A stretch of 63,060 bases of DNA, taken from the NCBI GenBank assembly GCA_020636445.1, contig JACJXV010000023.1, forward strand, positions 1 through 63,060, in the 5' to 3' direction. The notes beneath the pieces were generated by a model that saw only the letters and a program-made list of their open reading frames with translations, was not told the origin of the DNA and did no database searches. A program made the translations under genes and the position numbers. Shown here piece after piece: positions 42,597 to 52,546 of this stretch. Position 1 is the first letter of the stretch. Each line of letters begins with the position of its first letter. The stretch comes from Lewinellaceae bacterium (GTDB taxonomy: Bacteria; Bacteroidota; Bacteroidia; Chitinophagales; Saprospiraceae).

Positions 42597-45446
42597 ATGA
42601 TATATCCTTGGGCCAAAACGTTTACCAGACCATTACTCCGGGGCGCAATAGCGCTGCGGGCGGGGCTTATGTGGGGCAGTCTGTTAATGGCAGTAGCGGT
42701 TGTGCATGGCCAGGAAGCGGGGGATGCAATACCTGGTAAACCAGGTCTCAGCAACGTTGCCAGATTTTCCCTGCCCGTACAAGACAATGATGCACTGTTG
42801 GAAAAAGAACTCACCCGTCGCAAGTCAGGTGAGAATCCACATTTTGCGGTTCCAGTGTCTGTGGATATAGCGCCAGCAACGCACGGCACCTGGGAAGAGT
42901 TGGTACCTGGCGGCACCTGGGTATGGCGCCAACGGATTACTTCCGACGGAGCGCATTCCCTAAATTTAGGCATTACGGATTTCTATCTGCCTCCTGGAGC
43001 CCGGTTGTTTTTTTACAACCCCAGCATGGAAACGGTCCACGGCCCCTATACCTATGCAGATAATGAATCGTATGCACAACTCTGGACACCTGTTGTCGAT
43101 GGTGATGAACTGATTGTTGAAGTACAGGTTTCTGTCGAACAACGGTCCAACTTACATTTGCGAATTAGCACGGTCAACCATGACTTTTATGGTGTTCATT
43201 CCGTGCTGGCAGGCAGCTGTAATCTCGACGTAGCCTGTGGTGGAAAAGATGGCTGGGGCATCGTTGATCCTTTTCGCGACCAAATTCAGTCAGTAGCCCT
43301 TTATACGGTGGGGGGGATAGGTTATTGTACCGGGTTTCTGGTCAACAATGCCCGGGAGGATTGCACACCCTACTTCATGACGGCTTTCCATTGTGACGTA
43401 AATTCCAGTAATGCTCAAACCATGGTGGTCTATTGGAATTACCAAAACAGCTTTTGCCGACAGCCCAATTCCGGCTCCAGTGGTAACCCCGGCAATGGAA
43501 GTCGGGCACTAACAAACACCGGAGCAATTTTCCGGGCCGGTTATGCGCCCAGCGATTTCACGCTGGTAGAATTGGACGACCCTATTCCTCCTGCGGCCAA
43601 TGCTTTTTTTGCCGGCTGGAATCTTGGCGACCAACTCCCCAGAGATAGTGCGGTATGTATCCATCATCCCAGTACGGAAGAAAAACGCATTAGTTTCACC
43701 TACCAGCCTATCCATCGTGGACAATGGGGGCAAGGATCGGCTAACATCCCGACTGGTAACCATCTCATTGTGCCCAGCTGGGATATTGGCACTACGGAAG
43801 ATGGCTCCTCGGGGTCCCCCCTTTTCAATGCCCGAGGGCAAGTAATCGGGCAACTGCATGGCGGGGGAGCCGCCTGTGGTAACAGCAATTTTGATGCCTT
43901 TGGCTGGATAAAATCCTCCTGGACGGGGGGAGGAGCTAATTTTAATCGGCTAGTAAACTGGCTCGATCCAACGGGCCGGGGATTGAGCGAAATTGGGGGA
44001 AGAACAGCCTTGCGCTGTAGCAAAGCCGTGCTTTTGGAAGGCAATTTCTCCCGCAGGATCTGCCTACCAGGCGAGACAACCCTTACCTTTGCCGTAAGTG
44101 ATTTATACCAAAACCCAGTAGCGTTAGTACTGGAAGATTTACCTGCCGGGCTTACAGCCCGTTTTTCACAAAATCCTGCGCTTCCAGGGTCAACCGTTAC
44201 CCTGACCCTAACCGGAGATCGTACGGCTTTGCCAAAAACCATTTTCCTGCAATTACAGGCAGATGATGGTCTCGATCCCTTTACCCTTCCCTTCTCCGTA
44301 GAACTTAGTATTGTTCCCACCGCACCCGCCCTACTGTTACCTGCCGATAAGGCTGCCAGTCAATCAGCGGAAACGACCCTCCGCTGGCGAGGAGTTGCTG
44401 GTGCCCAAACCTACCGGTGGCAGTTATCGCCGGATTCTACTTTTAGTAAATTATTGTTACAGGGAGTCAGTACAGATACGATGGCGAGGGTGGGCGATCT
44501 TCCCTACGACACCAACCTTTATTGGCGGGTAATTGCCGTTAATTCATGCGGAGAGACGGCGAGTGCAGGGTTCCGCGAGTTTCGTACGGCTCCCGATTAC
44601 CGGATCCAGGTTACCACCGGAAATGCTCCGATTTGCCAGATCGAAGATTTTCAATTTACCCTACAGGTTGGAGCAGGTTTCCAGGAACCCCTTCAGGTCA
44701 ATTACCGGATCATCCCAAGCCCTGATGCCTTTACGTTGCTGCTCCCAACAGGTAACGATGCTCTAAAGCCCGGAGCAAGTGGAATTATTCGCGGAAAGCC
44801 AGGTATTATCCCCGTCATTCCGGGGTTTTACCAAATTGCCCTAACGCTTACCGATGGTCTGCATAGTGCTACTACTTTTATTGCCCTGCAACTCCGCAAT
44901 CCGCCTAAAGCCCCTGTGCTGCTCGACCCTGCGCCTAATACAGCCCTGGTGATTGAGCAACCGGTATTGACATGGGAACCAAGTCTCAACGCCAACCGTT
45001 ATTTCCTGGAGATAGCCCGCGATTCCTTATTCACCGACCGGGTGATCGCCACCGAGGTGATTACCAGTAGCTACCGCCTGCCCAACCCACTTCCCTCGGG
45101 CAGTTATTTCTGGCGGGTTAGTGGCCGCAATGACTGTGGAGGCGAACCCTCGCAAACCCAAAAATTCCGGCTACTCCTGGAAGACCTCGGTAAAATCAAT
45201 CAACTACTGATCGGTATAGAACCTAACCCGGCTACTGAACAAATAAATATTCACCTGTCCAATACGGTTAGTGACCTAAGCCTCGAAGTATATGCCATTA
45301 ATGGTCAGCTGCTTTGGCAACAACAGGGGGTTGGTCAACAGCGCGACTACACCATCAATGTAAGGAATTACCCGGCCGGGGTATATTTAGTGCGGGTAAA
45401 ATACCGACAGGGAAGTATAACCCGCCGCATCATTGTGCAGCACTAA
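42597..45446 (+). CDS. Secreted trypsin-like serine protease with T9SS sorting domain
   Basis: A hydrophobic leader near residues 20-40 precedes a propeptide-like region. The S1 triad is visible: His in FMTAFHCDV (about 265), Asp in SDFTLVELD (about 318) and Ser in EDGSSGSPLF (about 405). HCxxDV and Cys-rich blocks recall lysyl-endopeptidase-type enzymes. Residues about 500-860 contain beta-sandwich domains with fibronectin-III-like strands (YRWQLSPDSTFS, YWRVIAVNSCG; again YFLEIARDSLFT, YFWRVSGRNDCG). The last 75 residues (IEPNPATEQINIHL, INGQLLW, YPAGVYLVRV) form a type A sorting domain, so it is released or anchored by T9SS. Probable extracellular nutrient protease. Confidence 0.9.
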   Translation: MIYPWAKTFTRPLLRGAIALRAGLMWGSLLMAVAVVHGQEAGDAIPGKPGLSNVARFSLPVQDNDALLEKELTRRKSGENPHFAVPVSVDIAPATHGTWEELVPGGTWVWRQRITSDGAHSLNLGITDFYLPPGARLFFYNPSMETVHGPYTYADNESYAQLWTPVVDGDELIVEVQVSVEQRSNLHLRISTVNHDFYGVHSVLAGSCNLDVACGGKDGWGIVDPFRDQIQSVALYTVGGIGYCTGFLVNNAREDCTPYFMTAFHCDVNSSNAQTMVVYWNYQNSFCRQPNSGSSGNPGNGSRALTNTGAIFRAGYAPSDFTLVELDDPIPPAANAFFAGWNLGDQLPRDSAVCIHHPSTEEKRISFTYQPIHRGQWGQGSANIPTGNHLIVPSWDIGTTEDGSSGSPLFNARGQVIGQLHGGGAACGNSNFDAFGWIKSSWTGGGANFNRLVNWLDPTGRGLSEIGGRTALRCSKAVLLEGNFSRRICLPGETTLTFAVSDLYQNPVALVLEDLPAGLTARFSQNPALPGSTVTLTLTGDRTALPKTIFLQLQADDGLDPFTLPFSVELSIVPTAPALLLPADKAASQSAETTLRWRGVAGAQTYRWQLSPDSTFSKLLLQGVSTDTMARVGDLPYDTNLYWRVIAVNSCGETASAGFREFRTAPDYRIQVTTGNAPICQIEDFQFTLQVGAGFQEPLQVNYRIIPSPDAFTLLLPTGNDALKPGASGIIRGKPGIIPVIPGFYQIALTLTDGLHSATTFIALQLRNPPKAPVLLDPAPNTALVIEQPVLTWEPSLNANRYFLEIARDSLFTDRVIATEVITSSYRLPNPLPSGSYFWRVSGRNDCGGEPSQTQKFRLLLEDLGKINQLLIGIEPNPATEQINIHLSNTVSDLSLEVYAINGQLLWQQQGVGQQRDYTINVRNYPAGVYLVRVKYRQGSITRRIIVQH

Positions 45447-45540
45447 TGGTCATTTGAGTTACTAATCCCTAGTTGTGGTTATTGTAGGGGACCGGGGACA
45501 ATATTATGCTCCCGGCACCACCCCTTAACTGGGAATATTG

Positions 45541-45548
45541 TACTTTTG
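45541..45548 (+). promoter_or_regulatory. TACTTTTG, -7 promoter element for fumarylacetoacetase gene
   Basis: Perfect TAnnTTTG match 57 bp before the start codon, in a short gap after the protease gene. Confidence 0.62.
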
Positions 45549-45604
45549 AGGGAGTTCGGTGTAGGAATACGCCAAGCTTTTTCACCTGACTAATCCTAAC
45601 CACC

Positions 45605-46876
45605 ATGATGAGTAACCCAAACCGTGTCCTGCGATCCTGGGTGGATGTTTCTCCGGATAGTGATTTTTCCATTCACAACATTCCCTTTGGCATTGGCCGT
45701 CCACCGGGCAGTACTCCACGCTTATTCACCGCTATTGGCCAATATGCCGCAGACTTGCAGGTACTGGCTGAACATGGTTTTTTTGATGATCTGGACATCG
45801 ACCGGGCTATCTTCAGTTCCTCTACCCTCAATCCGTTCATTGCGCTGGGCCGCGAAAAAACACGGGCGGTACGTCAGCGACTCATCGATATTCTCGACGA
45901 CGACCTCGACGAATGGGATGCTAGTCAATTGAAGGAATTTTTCCTCCTGCCCCAGACCAAAGTAAGTATGTTGCTGCCACTCCAGATCGGGGATTATACC
46001 GATTTCTATTCCAGCCGTGAACATGCTACCAACGTAGGAGCCATGTTTCGCGATCCCCAAAATGCCCTGCTTCCCAACTGGCTCCACTTACCTGTAGCTT
46101 ATCATGGTCGTGCTTCGTCCATTGTGGTTTCCGGCACCCCTATCCGCAGGCCCCAGGGTCAAACGATGCCCGATGGGGCCAGCAGCCCCCAATTTGGCCC
46201 AAGCCGCCTGCTCGACTTTGAACTGGAAATGGCTTTCGTTATTGGCCGGGAGAACGCCATGGGCCATCCTGTTTCCACCGCCGATGCCGAAGATTATATT
46301 TTTGGACTGGTTTTGTTTAACGACTGGTCAGCCCGGGATATTCAACGCTGGGAATATCAACCCCTGGGGCCATTCCTGAGCAAAAATTTTGCCTCAACCA
46401 TTTCCCCCTGGGTAGTAACCCTGGATGCGCTGGAACCTTTCCGTTGCACCTCCCCCGAACCAGAAATCGCACCACTACCCTATCTGCAATATACCGGAAA
46501 TCGCAATTTCGATATCCAGCTGGAGGTTGCCCTGCAGACGGCCTCGGGTGCTCCGCATACCATTTGTCGCTCCAATTTCCGGTACTTGTACTGGAATATG
46601 AGCCAGCAACTAGCCCATCATACGATAAATGGTTGCCCCCTGCGGATTGGTGATTTGTGTGCATCCGGAACCATTAGCGGCCCTAATAACGAATCTTACG
46701 GGTCAATGTTGGAATTAACCTGGCGCGGAACCCAACCGATACAACTCCCCGATGGAAGCGAACGGCGGTTTCTGCATGATGGTGATACTGTCATTATGCG
46801 TGGCTTTGCCCAAAAAGAAGGAATTCGCGTTGGATTTGGAGAAGCCAGGGGCACCCTGATACCAGCCCTGCAATAA
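45605..46876 (+). CDS. fahA: Fumarylacetoacetase
   Basis: The N-terminal domain reads DFSIHNIPFGIG, and the catalytic domain has YTDFYSSREHATNVG, VAYHGRASS, and VLFNDWSARDIQ, all signatures of fumarylacetoacetase. Length (423) is normal. It cleaves fumarylacetoacetate to fumarate and acetoacetate, the last step of tyrosine and phenylalanine breakdown, with Ca2+ or Mg2+. It stands as a single gene; other steps of the pathway are not in the window. Confidence 0.95.
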   Translation: MMSNPNRVLRSWVDVSPDSDFSIHNIPFGIGRPPGSTPRLFTAIGQYAADLQVLAEHGFFDDLDIDRAIFSSSTLNPFIALGREKTRAVRQRLIDILDDDLDEWDASQLKEFFLLPQTKVSMLLPLQIGDYTDFYSSREHATNVGAMFRDPQNALLPNWLHLPVAYHGRASSIVVSGTPIRRPQGQTMPDGASSPQFGPSRLLDFELEMAFVIGRENAMGHPVSTADAEDYIFGLVLFNDWSARDIQRWEYQPLGPFLSKNFASTISPWVVTLDALEPFRCTSPEPEIAPLPYLQYTGNRNFDIQLEVALQTASGAPHTICRSNFRYLYWNMSQQLAHHTINGCPLRIGDLCASGTISGPNNESYGSMLELTWRGTQPIQLPDGSERRFLHDGDTVIMRGFAQKEGIRVGFGEARGTLIPALQ

Positions 46877-46912
46877 CAATTCTTAAGTTTAAATTTTTCT
46901 TAAAGATGAGAG

Positions 46913-46954
46913 CGGGCAGGTTAAGGTTTCTTAAAAAGATTGGCAACCTGCCCG
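46913..46954. terminator. 10-bp inverted repeat after fahA
   Basis: CGGGCAGGTT (46913-46922) pairs with AACCTGCCCG (46945-46954) over a 22-base loop. No T run follows, so terminator function is only possible. Confidence 0.35.
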
Positions 46955-46991
46955 ACCCACCTTACCTTCACCAAAACGCAAGCAGATCATT

Positions 46992-48488
46992 GTGACCCTT
47001 ATAAATTCCCTATTCCGCCGATTTTTTTGCGGGTGGCTCCTTCCGCTCGGGGTGCTGACCTGCACTACCCTTTCCGGACAAGCGGGTCTGGCGGGAGAAC
47101 TGCGCACCTTAGCCCAGGATCCAATGCTGCGGGGGAGCAGTTGGGGCGCTTGCGTAGTTGACATTTCCTCAGACAAAGTGCTTTTTCAGTATTCCGATGA
47201 GCAAATGCTGATCCCTGCTTCAGCACTCAAAACGGTGACGACCGCAACTGCATTAGGCATACTGGGTCCGGATTTCCGCTTTCAAACAGAACTTGCCATT
47301 GACGGCCCAATCAAAGATGGTGTCCTGCAGGGTAATATTTATCTGATCGGCAGGGGCGACCCTACGCTGGGTTCTCCTGATTTCGCGGCAGCACTGCCCC
47401 TGGAGCGAATCCTGGAAAAGTTTCGCCTGGCACTGCAACAAAAAGGTATCCGCAAAATAACCGGCCGTATCATCGGGGATGGCACCTACTACCCCACCGC
47501 CGTCCAGCCCGAAAGTTGGTCGTGGAACGACCTCGGCAATTATTATGGTGCCGGTATCTGGGGTTTAAATTTCCACGATAATCTCTATTTCCTGCGCTTT
47601 CAGCGGACTACCCGCATAGGGGATCGGCCTTCCATTATCCAAACGGAGCCCGGAGGCACTGGTCTGGAGTTTCTCAATGAAGTCGTCCAGGATGGTCCGC
47701 GCACCGGCGATAATGCCTACATTTTTGGCGGCCCGTATACGGCACTCCGCTATGTTCGGGGTACTATTCCCGCCGGAAGTAGCCCTTTTACGATTAAAGG
47801 ATCCCTACCCGACCCCCCACTCTTTGCAGCTGTTAAACTCCAGGAAGACCTGCGACGCATTGGGGTCCTCTGTGAAGGAGGAGCGACAACTTTACTCGCT
47901 TTGCAACAACAAAAAGCGGCACCCACGAGTGCCCGAACTACCCTACTAGTCCACGCTTCGCCGACCCTGCGGGAAATTGTAACGCAGACTAATCACAAAA
48001 GTGTCAACCTCTACGCCGAAGGACTCCTGCGGGCGATCAGCCGCCAGCAGAATGGCGATGGCAGCCTGACATCGGGTCGCGAGACCCTGCAGCGGTTCTG
48101 GCAAGACCGGGGGCTGCGTGCCGAAAATCAATGCTTTCTTGAGGATGGCAGTGGCCTGTCTCCGCGCAATGTTATCTCCGCTCGTTATCTGGCTTCATTG
48201 CTAGCCAAAGCCGCACGTGATGAAAAAATCGCCGGGCCTTTGCGGCAATCACTTCCCCTGGCTGGCCGCACGGGTCCGCTGGCAGGTAAATTCAAAGGCA
48301 CTGCCGCCGAAGGCCATTTATGGGCCAAAAGTGGCACCCTCGACCGGGTGCGTTCCTATGCAGGGTACGCTGATACTGCTTCTGGGAAACGAGTAGCCTT
48401 TGCCTTTATTATTAACAATTATTCCGGCGATGGCAGTGCCATCCGTCAAAAACTTGATCGCCTGATGCAAAAGCTCTGTGAAGAATAA
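46992..48488 (+). CDS. dacB: D-alanyl-D-alanine carboxypeptidase/endopeptidase (PBP4 type)
   Basis: SxxK is Ser77-Lys80 in IPASALKT, SxN is in HKSVNLYAE, and KTG-like KSGT is in LWAKSGTLDR, in family order. A signal peptide with a Trp/Leu core precedes it, so it is periplasmic. The enzyme trims pentapeptides and cuts crosslinks in peptidoglycan. Start is GTG at 46992; no ATG nearby makes a better signal peptide. A lipoprotein methyltransferase gene follows by 26 bp. Confidence 0.92.
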   Translation: MTLINSLFRRFFCGWLLPLGVLTCTTLSGQAGLAGELRTLAQDPMLRGSSWGACVVDISSDKVLFQYSDEQMLIPASALKTVTTATALGILGPDFRFQTELAIDGPIKDGVLQGNIYLIGRGDPTLGSPDFAAALPLERILEKFRLALQQKGIRKITGRIIGDGTYYPTAVQPESWSWNDLGNYYGAGIWGLNFHDNLYFLRFQRTTRIGDRPSIIQTEPGGTGLEFLNEVVQDGPRTGDNAYIFGGPYTALRYVRGTIPAGSSPFTIKGSLPDPPLFAAVKLQEDLRRIGVLCEGGATTLLALQQQKAAPTSARTTLLVHASPTLREIVTQTNHKSVNLYAEGLLRAISRQQNGDGSLTSGRETLQRFWQDRGLRAENQCFLEDGSGLSPRNVISARYLASLLAKAARDEKIAGPLRQSLPLAGRTGPLAGKFKGTAAEGHLWAKSGTLDRVRSYAGYADTASGKRVAFAFIINNYSGDGSAIRQKLDRLMQKLCEE

Positions 48489-48514
48489 GACGCATCACTA
48501 CCTAAATCCAATGT

Positions 48515-49222
48515 ATGCAACCACTTCGTCTCCTTTCCTACCTACTGTTTAGTAGCCTGATTGGTCTAATCGCTTGTCAACCAGATGGCAAATCTAGTGG
48601 CACGCTGCCCGAACCTCCGGACACCTCACAAGTTGTTCCGCCTAACCGCCCTGTTCCTTCGGAAGGTATCACGGACGATTATACCAATACCGATCGGGTG
48701 ATTTGGCAAAAGCCGGAGGTCGTTATTGATCAACTGGGTGATGTCAGTAACCTGACCATTGCCGATATTGGTGCCGGTACCGGCTTCTTTTCCCTGCGCC
48801 TGGCTGCCAAAGCCCGGAAAGTTATCGCCATAGATATTGAAAAACAATTTATTGATTATCTCGACAGCATCCGGGTACTGGAGCTTCCCGAGGCAATCCA
48901 AAGCCGGCTGGAACCCCGCCTTGCCCGTCCCGACGATGCCCGGCTTAACCCTGAAGAGGCTGACATTGTGCTCATCGTCAATACCTATATGTATATCCCC
49001 AATCGCATTGAGTACCTGAAAGCACTCAAACGAGGGCTAAAACCCGGGGGCCGCTTGTTCATTATTGACTTCAAGAAAAAGCGAACGCCCTTTGGGCCTG
49101 CTATCGAGCTACGTGTACCTCTTTTTACCGTTGAAGAAGAAGTTGAACAAGCGGGTTTTAAATGGGTACGCTCCAATGACACGAGTCTCGACTACCAGTA
49201 TATCGTCATTGCAAAAAAATAA
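48515..49222 (+). CDS. Methyltransferase domain protein with lipoprotein signal
   Basis: The first 21 residues (MQPLRLLSYLLFSSLIGLIAC) form a lipoprotein signal with LIAC lipobox. After a Pro-rich linker comes a complete class I methyltransferase: motif I ADIGAGTGFFSLRLA, then VIAIDIEKQFI, and LKPGGRLFIIDFK. A SAM enzyme outside the cytoplasm is unexpected, since SAM is not known to be supplied there. Either the N-terminus is a membrane anchor with the enzyme facing inward, or the substrate is exported. It is 26 bp after dacB and 21 bp before the decarboxylase, so probably one operon. Confidence 0.82.
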   Translation: MQPLRLLSYLLFSSLIGLIACQPDGKSSGTLPEPPDTSQVVPPNRPVPSEGITDDYTNTDRVIWQKPEVVIDQLGDVSNLTIADIGAGTGFFSLRLAAKARKVIAIDIEKQFIDYLDSIRVLELPEAIQSRLEPRLARPDDARLNPEEADIVLIVNTYMYIPNRIEYLKALKRGLKPGGRLFIIDFKKKRTPFGPAIELRVPLFTVEEEVEQAGFKWVRSNDTSLDYQYIVIAKK

Positions 49223-49243
49223 ATCGGGCTGATTACGGCATCC

Positions 49244-50713
49244 ATGGCTACTGAAAAACCCACCGAACACAATCTTGATCCTGTCGACTGGGAAGCGATG
49301 CGCCAACTGGGGCACCGCATGGTCGACGATATGTTCGAATATCTGCAGACCCTGGCCGAGCGTCCGGTATGGTCGCCTACTCCACCTGCGGTAAAAGCAG
49401 CCCTGCAAATGCCCTTACCCACCGAGCCAACCTCGCCGGAGATTATCTACGAACGTTTCCGGGATTGGGTTCTTCCCTATCCCAAAGGCAATATTCATCC
49501 GCGCTTTTTTTCCTGGGTACAAGGAAATGGAACCATGTTGGGGATGTTAGCCGATATGCTGGCCAGTGGCCTCAACCCCAATGTTTCTATCGGTGACCAC
49601 AGTGCTATGTACGTCGACCAGCAGGTGATTAGCTGGTGTAAGGAGCTATTTGGCTTTCCGGCAGGTGCCGGTGGTATGCTCGTCAGTGGGGGAACAATCG
49701 CCAACCTCGTGGCGATGATTGTGGCCCGCAATGCCTATCAGGATGGCGTAGTAAAACAACAAGGCCTTTATGCCCACGACGGACAGTTGGTCGTCTATGG
49801 AAGCACCGAAACCCACAACTGCCTGGACAAAGCGGTCCAGACCATCGGAATCGGCCTGGATAACTATCGCAAAATTCCAGTGGGTGATGACTTCCGCATC
49901 CAACTCCCTCTGCTGCGCGAACAAATTCGCCGCGACCGGGCTGCAGGCATGCAGCCCTTCTGCATTATCGGCAACTGTGGCACGGTAAATACCGGGGCGA
50001 TTGACCCCCTGGATGAGCTATTGGCCCTGGCACGAGCCGAAAACGTGTGGTTTCATGTCGATGGCGCTTTTGGATCCCTGGCGAAGCTAGTTCCCGCCTA
50101 TGCCCAGCAGTTGCACGCCATTGAAGCAGCAGATAGTCTGGCCTTTGACCTCCACAAGTGGCTCTATGTCAATTACGAAGTGGGTGGAGTGCTGATTCGC
50201 CGGGAAGAACTCCAGCGACAAGCATTTACCCAGGAAGCCAGTTATTTGGTACAACACGAGCGCGGACTGGCTGCCGGCCCACCAGCACTAACCAACCTGG
50301 GGCCCGAGCTGAGTCGAGGGTTCAAAGCCTTAAAAGTTTGGATGTCCTTCCAGGAACATGGGCTGGAAAAATACCGGCAATTAATCCAACAGAATATCGA
50401 GCAGGCCTTTTATCTGGGTGACCAGATAAAGCGAAACCCACCCCTTGAGCTTCTCACGCCGGTAACGCTTAATATAGTTTGCTATCGCTACAACCCTGGC
50501 GGATTATCCAATGAGCAACTCAATACCTTAAATAAGGAATTACTGATGCAATTACAGGAAAAAGGGATAGCCGCCCCCTCCTACACGGTACTTGAGGGGC
50601 AATATGCTATTCGGGTAAATATCACCAACCACCGAACCCGGACGGCTGATTTAGATGCACTCGTTGAGGGATCGCTTACCCTGGGAAAAACGATATTCCC
50701 TGCAGGAGAATAA
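49244..50713 (+). CDS. PLP-dependent group II amino-acid decarboxylase
   Basis: The PLP Lys is in AFDLHKWLYVNYEVG (about 304), the aspartate binding the pyridine N is in FHVDGAFG, and THNCLDKAV holds the ring-stacking His. HPRFFSWVQGNGT and NPNVSIGDHS are typical of aromatic-L-amino-acid or glutamate/tyrosine decarboxylases. Length is 489. The likely product is an amine from tyrosine, tryptophan, DOPA or another amino acid; the exact substrate cannot be fixed. It is the last gene of the dacB plus-strand group. Confidence 0.9.
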   Translation: MATEKPTEHNLDPVDWEAMRQLGHRMVDDMFEYLQTLAERPVWSPTPPAVKAALQMPLPTEPTSPEIIYERFRDWVLPYPKGNIHPRFFSWVQGNGTMLGMLADMLASGLNPNVSIGDHSAMYVDQQVISWCKELFGFPAGAGGMLVSGGTIANLVAMIVARNAYQDGVVKQQGLYAHDGQLVVYGSTETHNCLDKAVQTIGIGLDNYRKIPVGDDFRIQLPLLREQIRRDRAAGMQPFCIIGNCGTVNTGAIDPLDELLALARAENVWFHVDGAFGSLAKLVPAYAQQLHAIEAADSLAFDLHKWLYVNYEVGGVLIRREELQRQAFTQEASYLVQHERGLAAGPPALTNLGPELSRGFKALKVWMSFQEHGLEKYRQLIQQNIEQAFYLGDQIKRNPPLELLTPVTLNIVCYRYNPGGLSNEQLNTLNKELLMQLQEKGIAAPSYTVLEGQYAIRVNITNHRTRTADLDALVEGSLTLGKTIFPAGE

Positions 50714-50734
50714 GAGAGTCCAGTTGTTCCCCGA

Positions 50735-52006
50735 CTATTCCTTTACCAGCAATGCTTCACGTTCCGGCCCGATAGATACCATACTGATGCGCACGCCCAA
50801 TTCGTCCTGAAGCATATCCAGGTAAGTGCGAGCGGTGAGCGGTAATGCTTCGTAGGCGCCAGCCTGTTGTAGGCTGGTCAACCACCCGGGGTAAGTTTGG
50901 TACACCGGAGTCAAGTCCGTTTCAACTAAATCAAAAGGCACCTGGTTGGTTTGGGTATGACCAATCTGATAGTGTGTAGCCGCTTTTATTTCAGTAAATG
51001 CATTCAGCACATCCAGTTTCGTGATCGCCAGCTGGGTAACACCGTTGAGCATAATAGTATACCGCAACTGGGGCAGATCAACCCAACCACAGCGCCTTGG
51101 GCGGCCTGTAGTAGCCCCAAATTCGCCACCTTCGGCGCGCAATTTTTCCCCGGTCTCGTCGAACAACTCGGTAGGAAAAGGCCCGGAACCCACCCGGGTG
51201 CAATACGCTTTGGAAATACCGATTACCTCCCCAATTTGCTGCGGAGCTACCCCCAAACCGGTACATACCCCAGCAGTAATCGTATTGGAAGAGGTGACAA
51301 ACGGATACGTACCATAGTCGATATCCAGCATAGACCCCTGAGCACCTTCGGCCAGGATCTTTTTACCTGCCCGTAAGGCCGCATCGATGTAGTATTCGCC
51401 ATCAACGAGCTGGAGCTGACGGAGTTCGGCAACACAAGCGAACCAACGCGCTTCTTCAGCTTCAAGATCGAAGTCAACTGGCGGATAAATAGCCAGTAAA
51501 CTCATGTGTTTGGCCTTAAGTGCCTCGTAACGTTGTTGGAAATCGGCAGCCTCAATATCCCCCACCCGCAGGCCATTACGGCCGGTTTTATCCATATAGG
51601 TTGGGCCAATACCCCGCAAAGTGGAGCCAATTTTTTCTTTGCCCTTAGCATTCTCTGAAGCGGCATCCAGGAGACGGTGCGTCGGTAATATCAGGTGGGC
51701 TTTACGGGCGACAAAGAGCCGATGCTGGTAGCTCACCTTCGCTTCGCGAAGTTTTTCCAGTTCTTTGGCCAGGGTAATCGGATCGATCACAACACCATTC
51801 CCAATGAGGTTATGGAGGTTTTCCCGAAAAATACCAGAAGGAATAGTGTGCAATACAAATTTCTTGCCGTCGAAGATCAGGGTATGACCGGCATTAGGTC
51901 CGCCCTGAAAACGGGCAACAATATCGTAGTTGGGTGCCAGATAGTCGACGATCTTGCCTTTGCCTTCATCGCCCCACTGCAATCCCAAAAGTACGTCAAT
52001 GGCCAT
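50735..52006 (-). CDS. purA: Adenylosuccinate synthetase
   Basis: The start MAIDVLLGLQWGDEGKGK at 52006 is right at the GTP-binding P-loop GDEGKGK, as in the family; an ATG at 52030 adds eight residues. Further motifs include GGPNAGHT, TLRGIGPTY and TTGRPRRCGW. It joins IMP and aspartate with GTP to make adenylosuccinate, the first committed step to AMP. It follows fur and relA/spoT on the same strand. TATTTTCG (minus strand, 52075-52082) is a near match to the promoter box. Confidence 0.96.
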   Translation of the reverse strand: MAIDVLLGLQWGDEGKGKIVDYLAPNYDIVARFQGGPNAGHTLIFDGKKFVLHTIPSGIFRENLHNLIGNGVVIDPITLAKELEKLREAKVSYQHRLFVARKAHLILPTHRLLDAASENAKGKEKIGSTLRGIGPTYMDKTGRNGLRVGDIEAADFQQRYEALKAKHMSLLAIYPPVDFDLEAEEARWFACVAELRQLQLVDGEYYIDAALRAGKKILAEGAQGSMLDIDYGTYPFVTSSNTITAGVCTGLGVAPQQIGEVIGISKAYCTRVGSGPFPTELFDETGEKLRAEGGEFGATTGRPRRCGWVDLPQLRYTIMLNGVTQLAITKLDVLNAFTEIKAATHYQIGHTQTNQVPFDLVETDLTPVYQTYPGWLTSLQQAGAYEALPLTARTYLDMLQDELGVRISMVSIGPEREALLVKE

Positions 52007-52242
52007 CGCGTTTATTTGTTTTTCGCTCAATGGGTAGTAGCACCGGATTCGGCAGTGGCCCTACTGCCAACCTCCGAAAATAGCCTGTGCCTTTTTCGGG
52101 CGCAATTTAGGAATAATTCTTGGCGTTTTGGTGCATTCTGATAATCAGATGCCCAGGGTATATTGCGATCCGAACTAAGATACGGGCTTTTGCGGCTGTA
52201 AAGTCGCGTCCCGTAGCGAAATGCCTATTTCAGTGGGTAGTC

Positions 52243-52336
52243 GAAGTGAGAAATGAGAAATGGGAAACTTGCCCAGACTGCGTCGGGGTGAGAAATCAGT
52301 GAGCAGTGAGCAGTCGGCAGTACCAGTAACCAATAG
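52243..52336. repeat. Degenerate 7-bp repeat array upstream of purA
   Basis: AGTGAGC-type and CCAGTAA-type units with 7-bp period; the same unit types as at 9921 and 25356. Confidence 0.78.
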
Positions 52337-52546
52337 GAGTAAATTTCGGGCCAGCCAAAAGGGGGACACCTTCAGTTAGGCATCCATTTAAAGTCGGTTT
52401 TCCTACCCCTTCAAAGCTAAGGAAGTCAGCCGTTGAAACGCAACCGATGCTGAGCTTGTGGGAGGTTGAAATACGTAGCCTTTTAATTGTCAGTGCTTCC
52501 GGATGTATTTCGTACAACCCGAATTAGAAAGCAAAACCGAATTACG

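Noticed and set aside
49244..50713. Tyrosine-metabolism cluster with fahA and the deiodinase
   Set aside because: The genes are in different operons 25 kb apart and the decarboxylase substrate is not certain.
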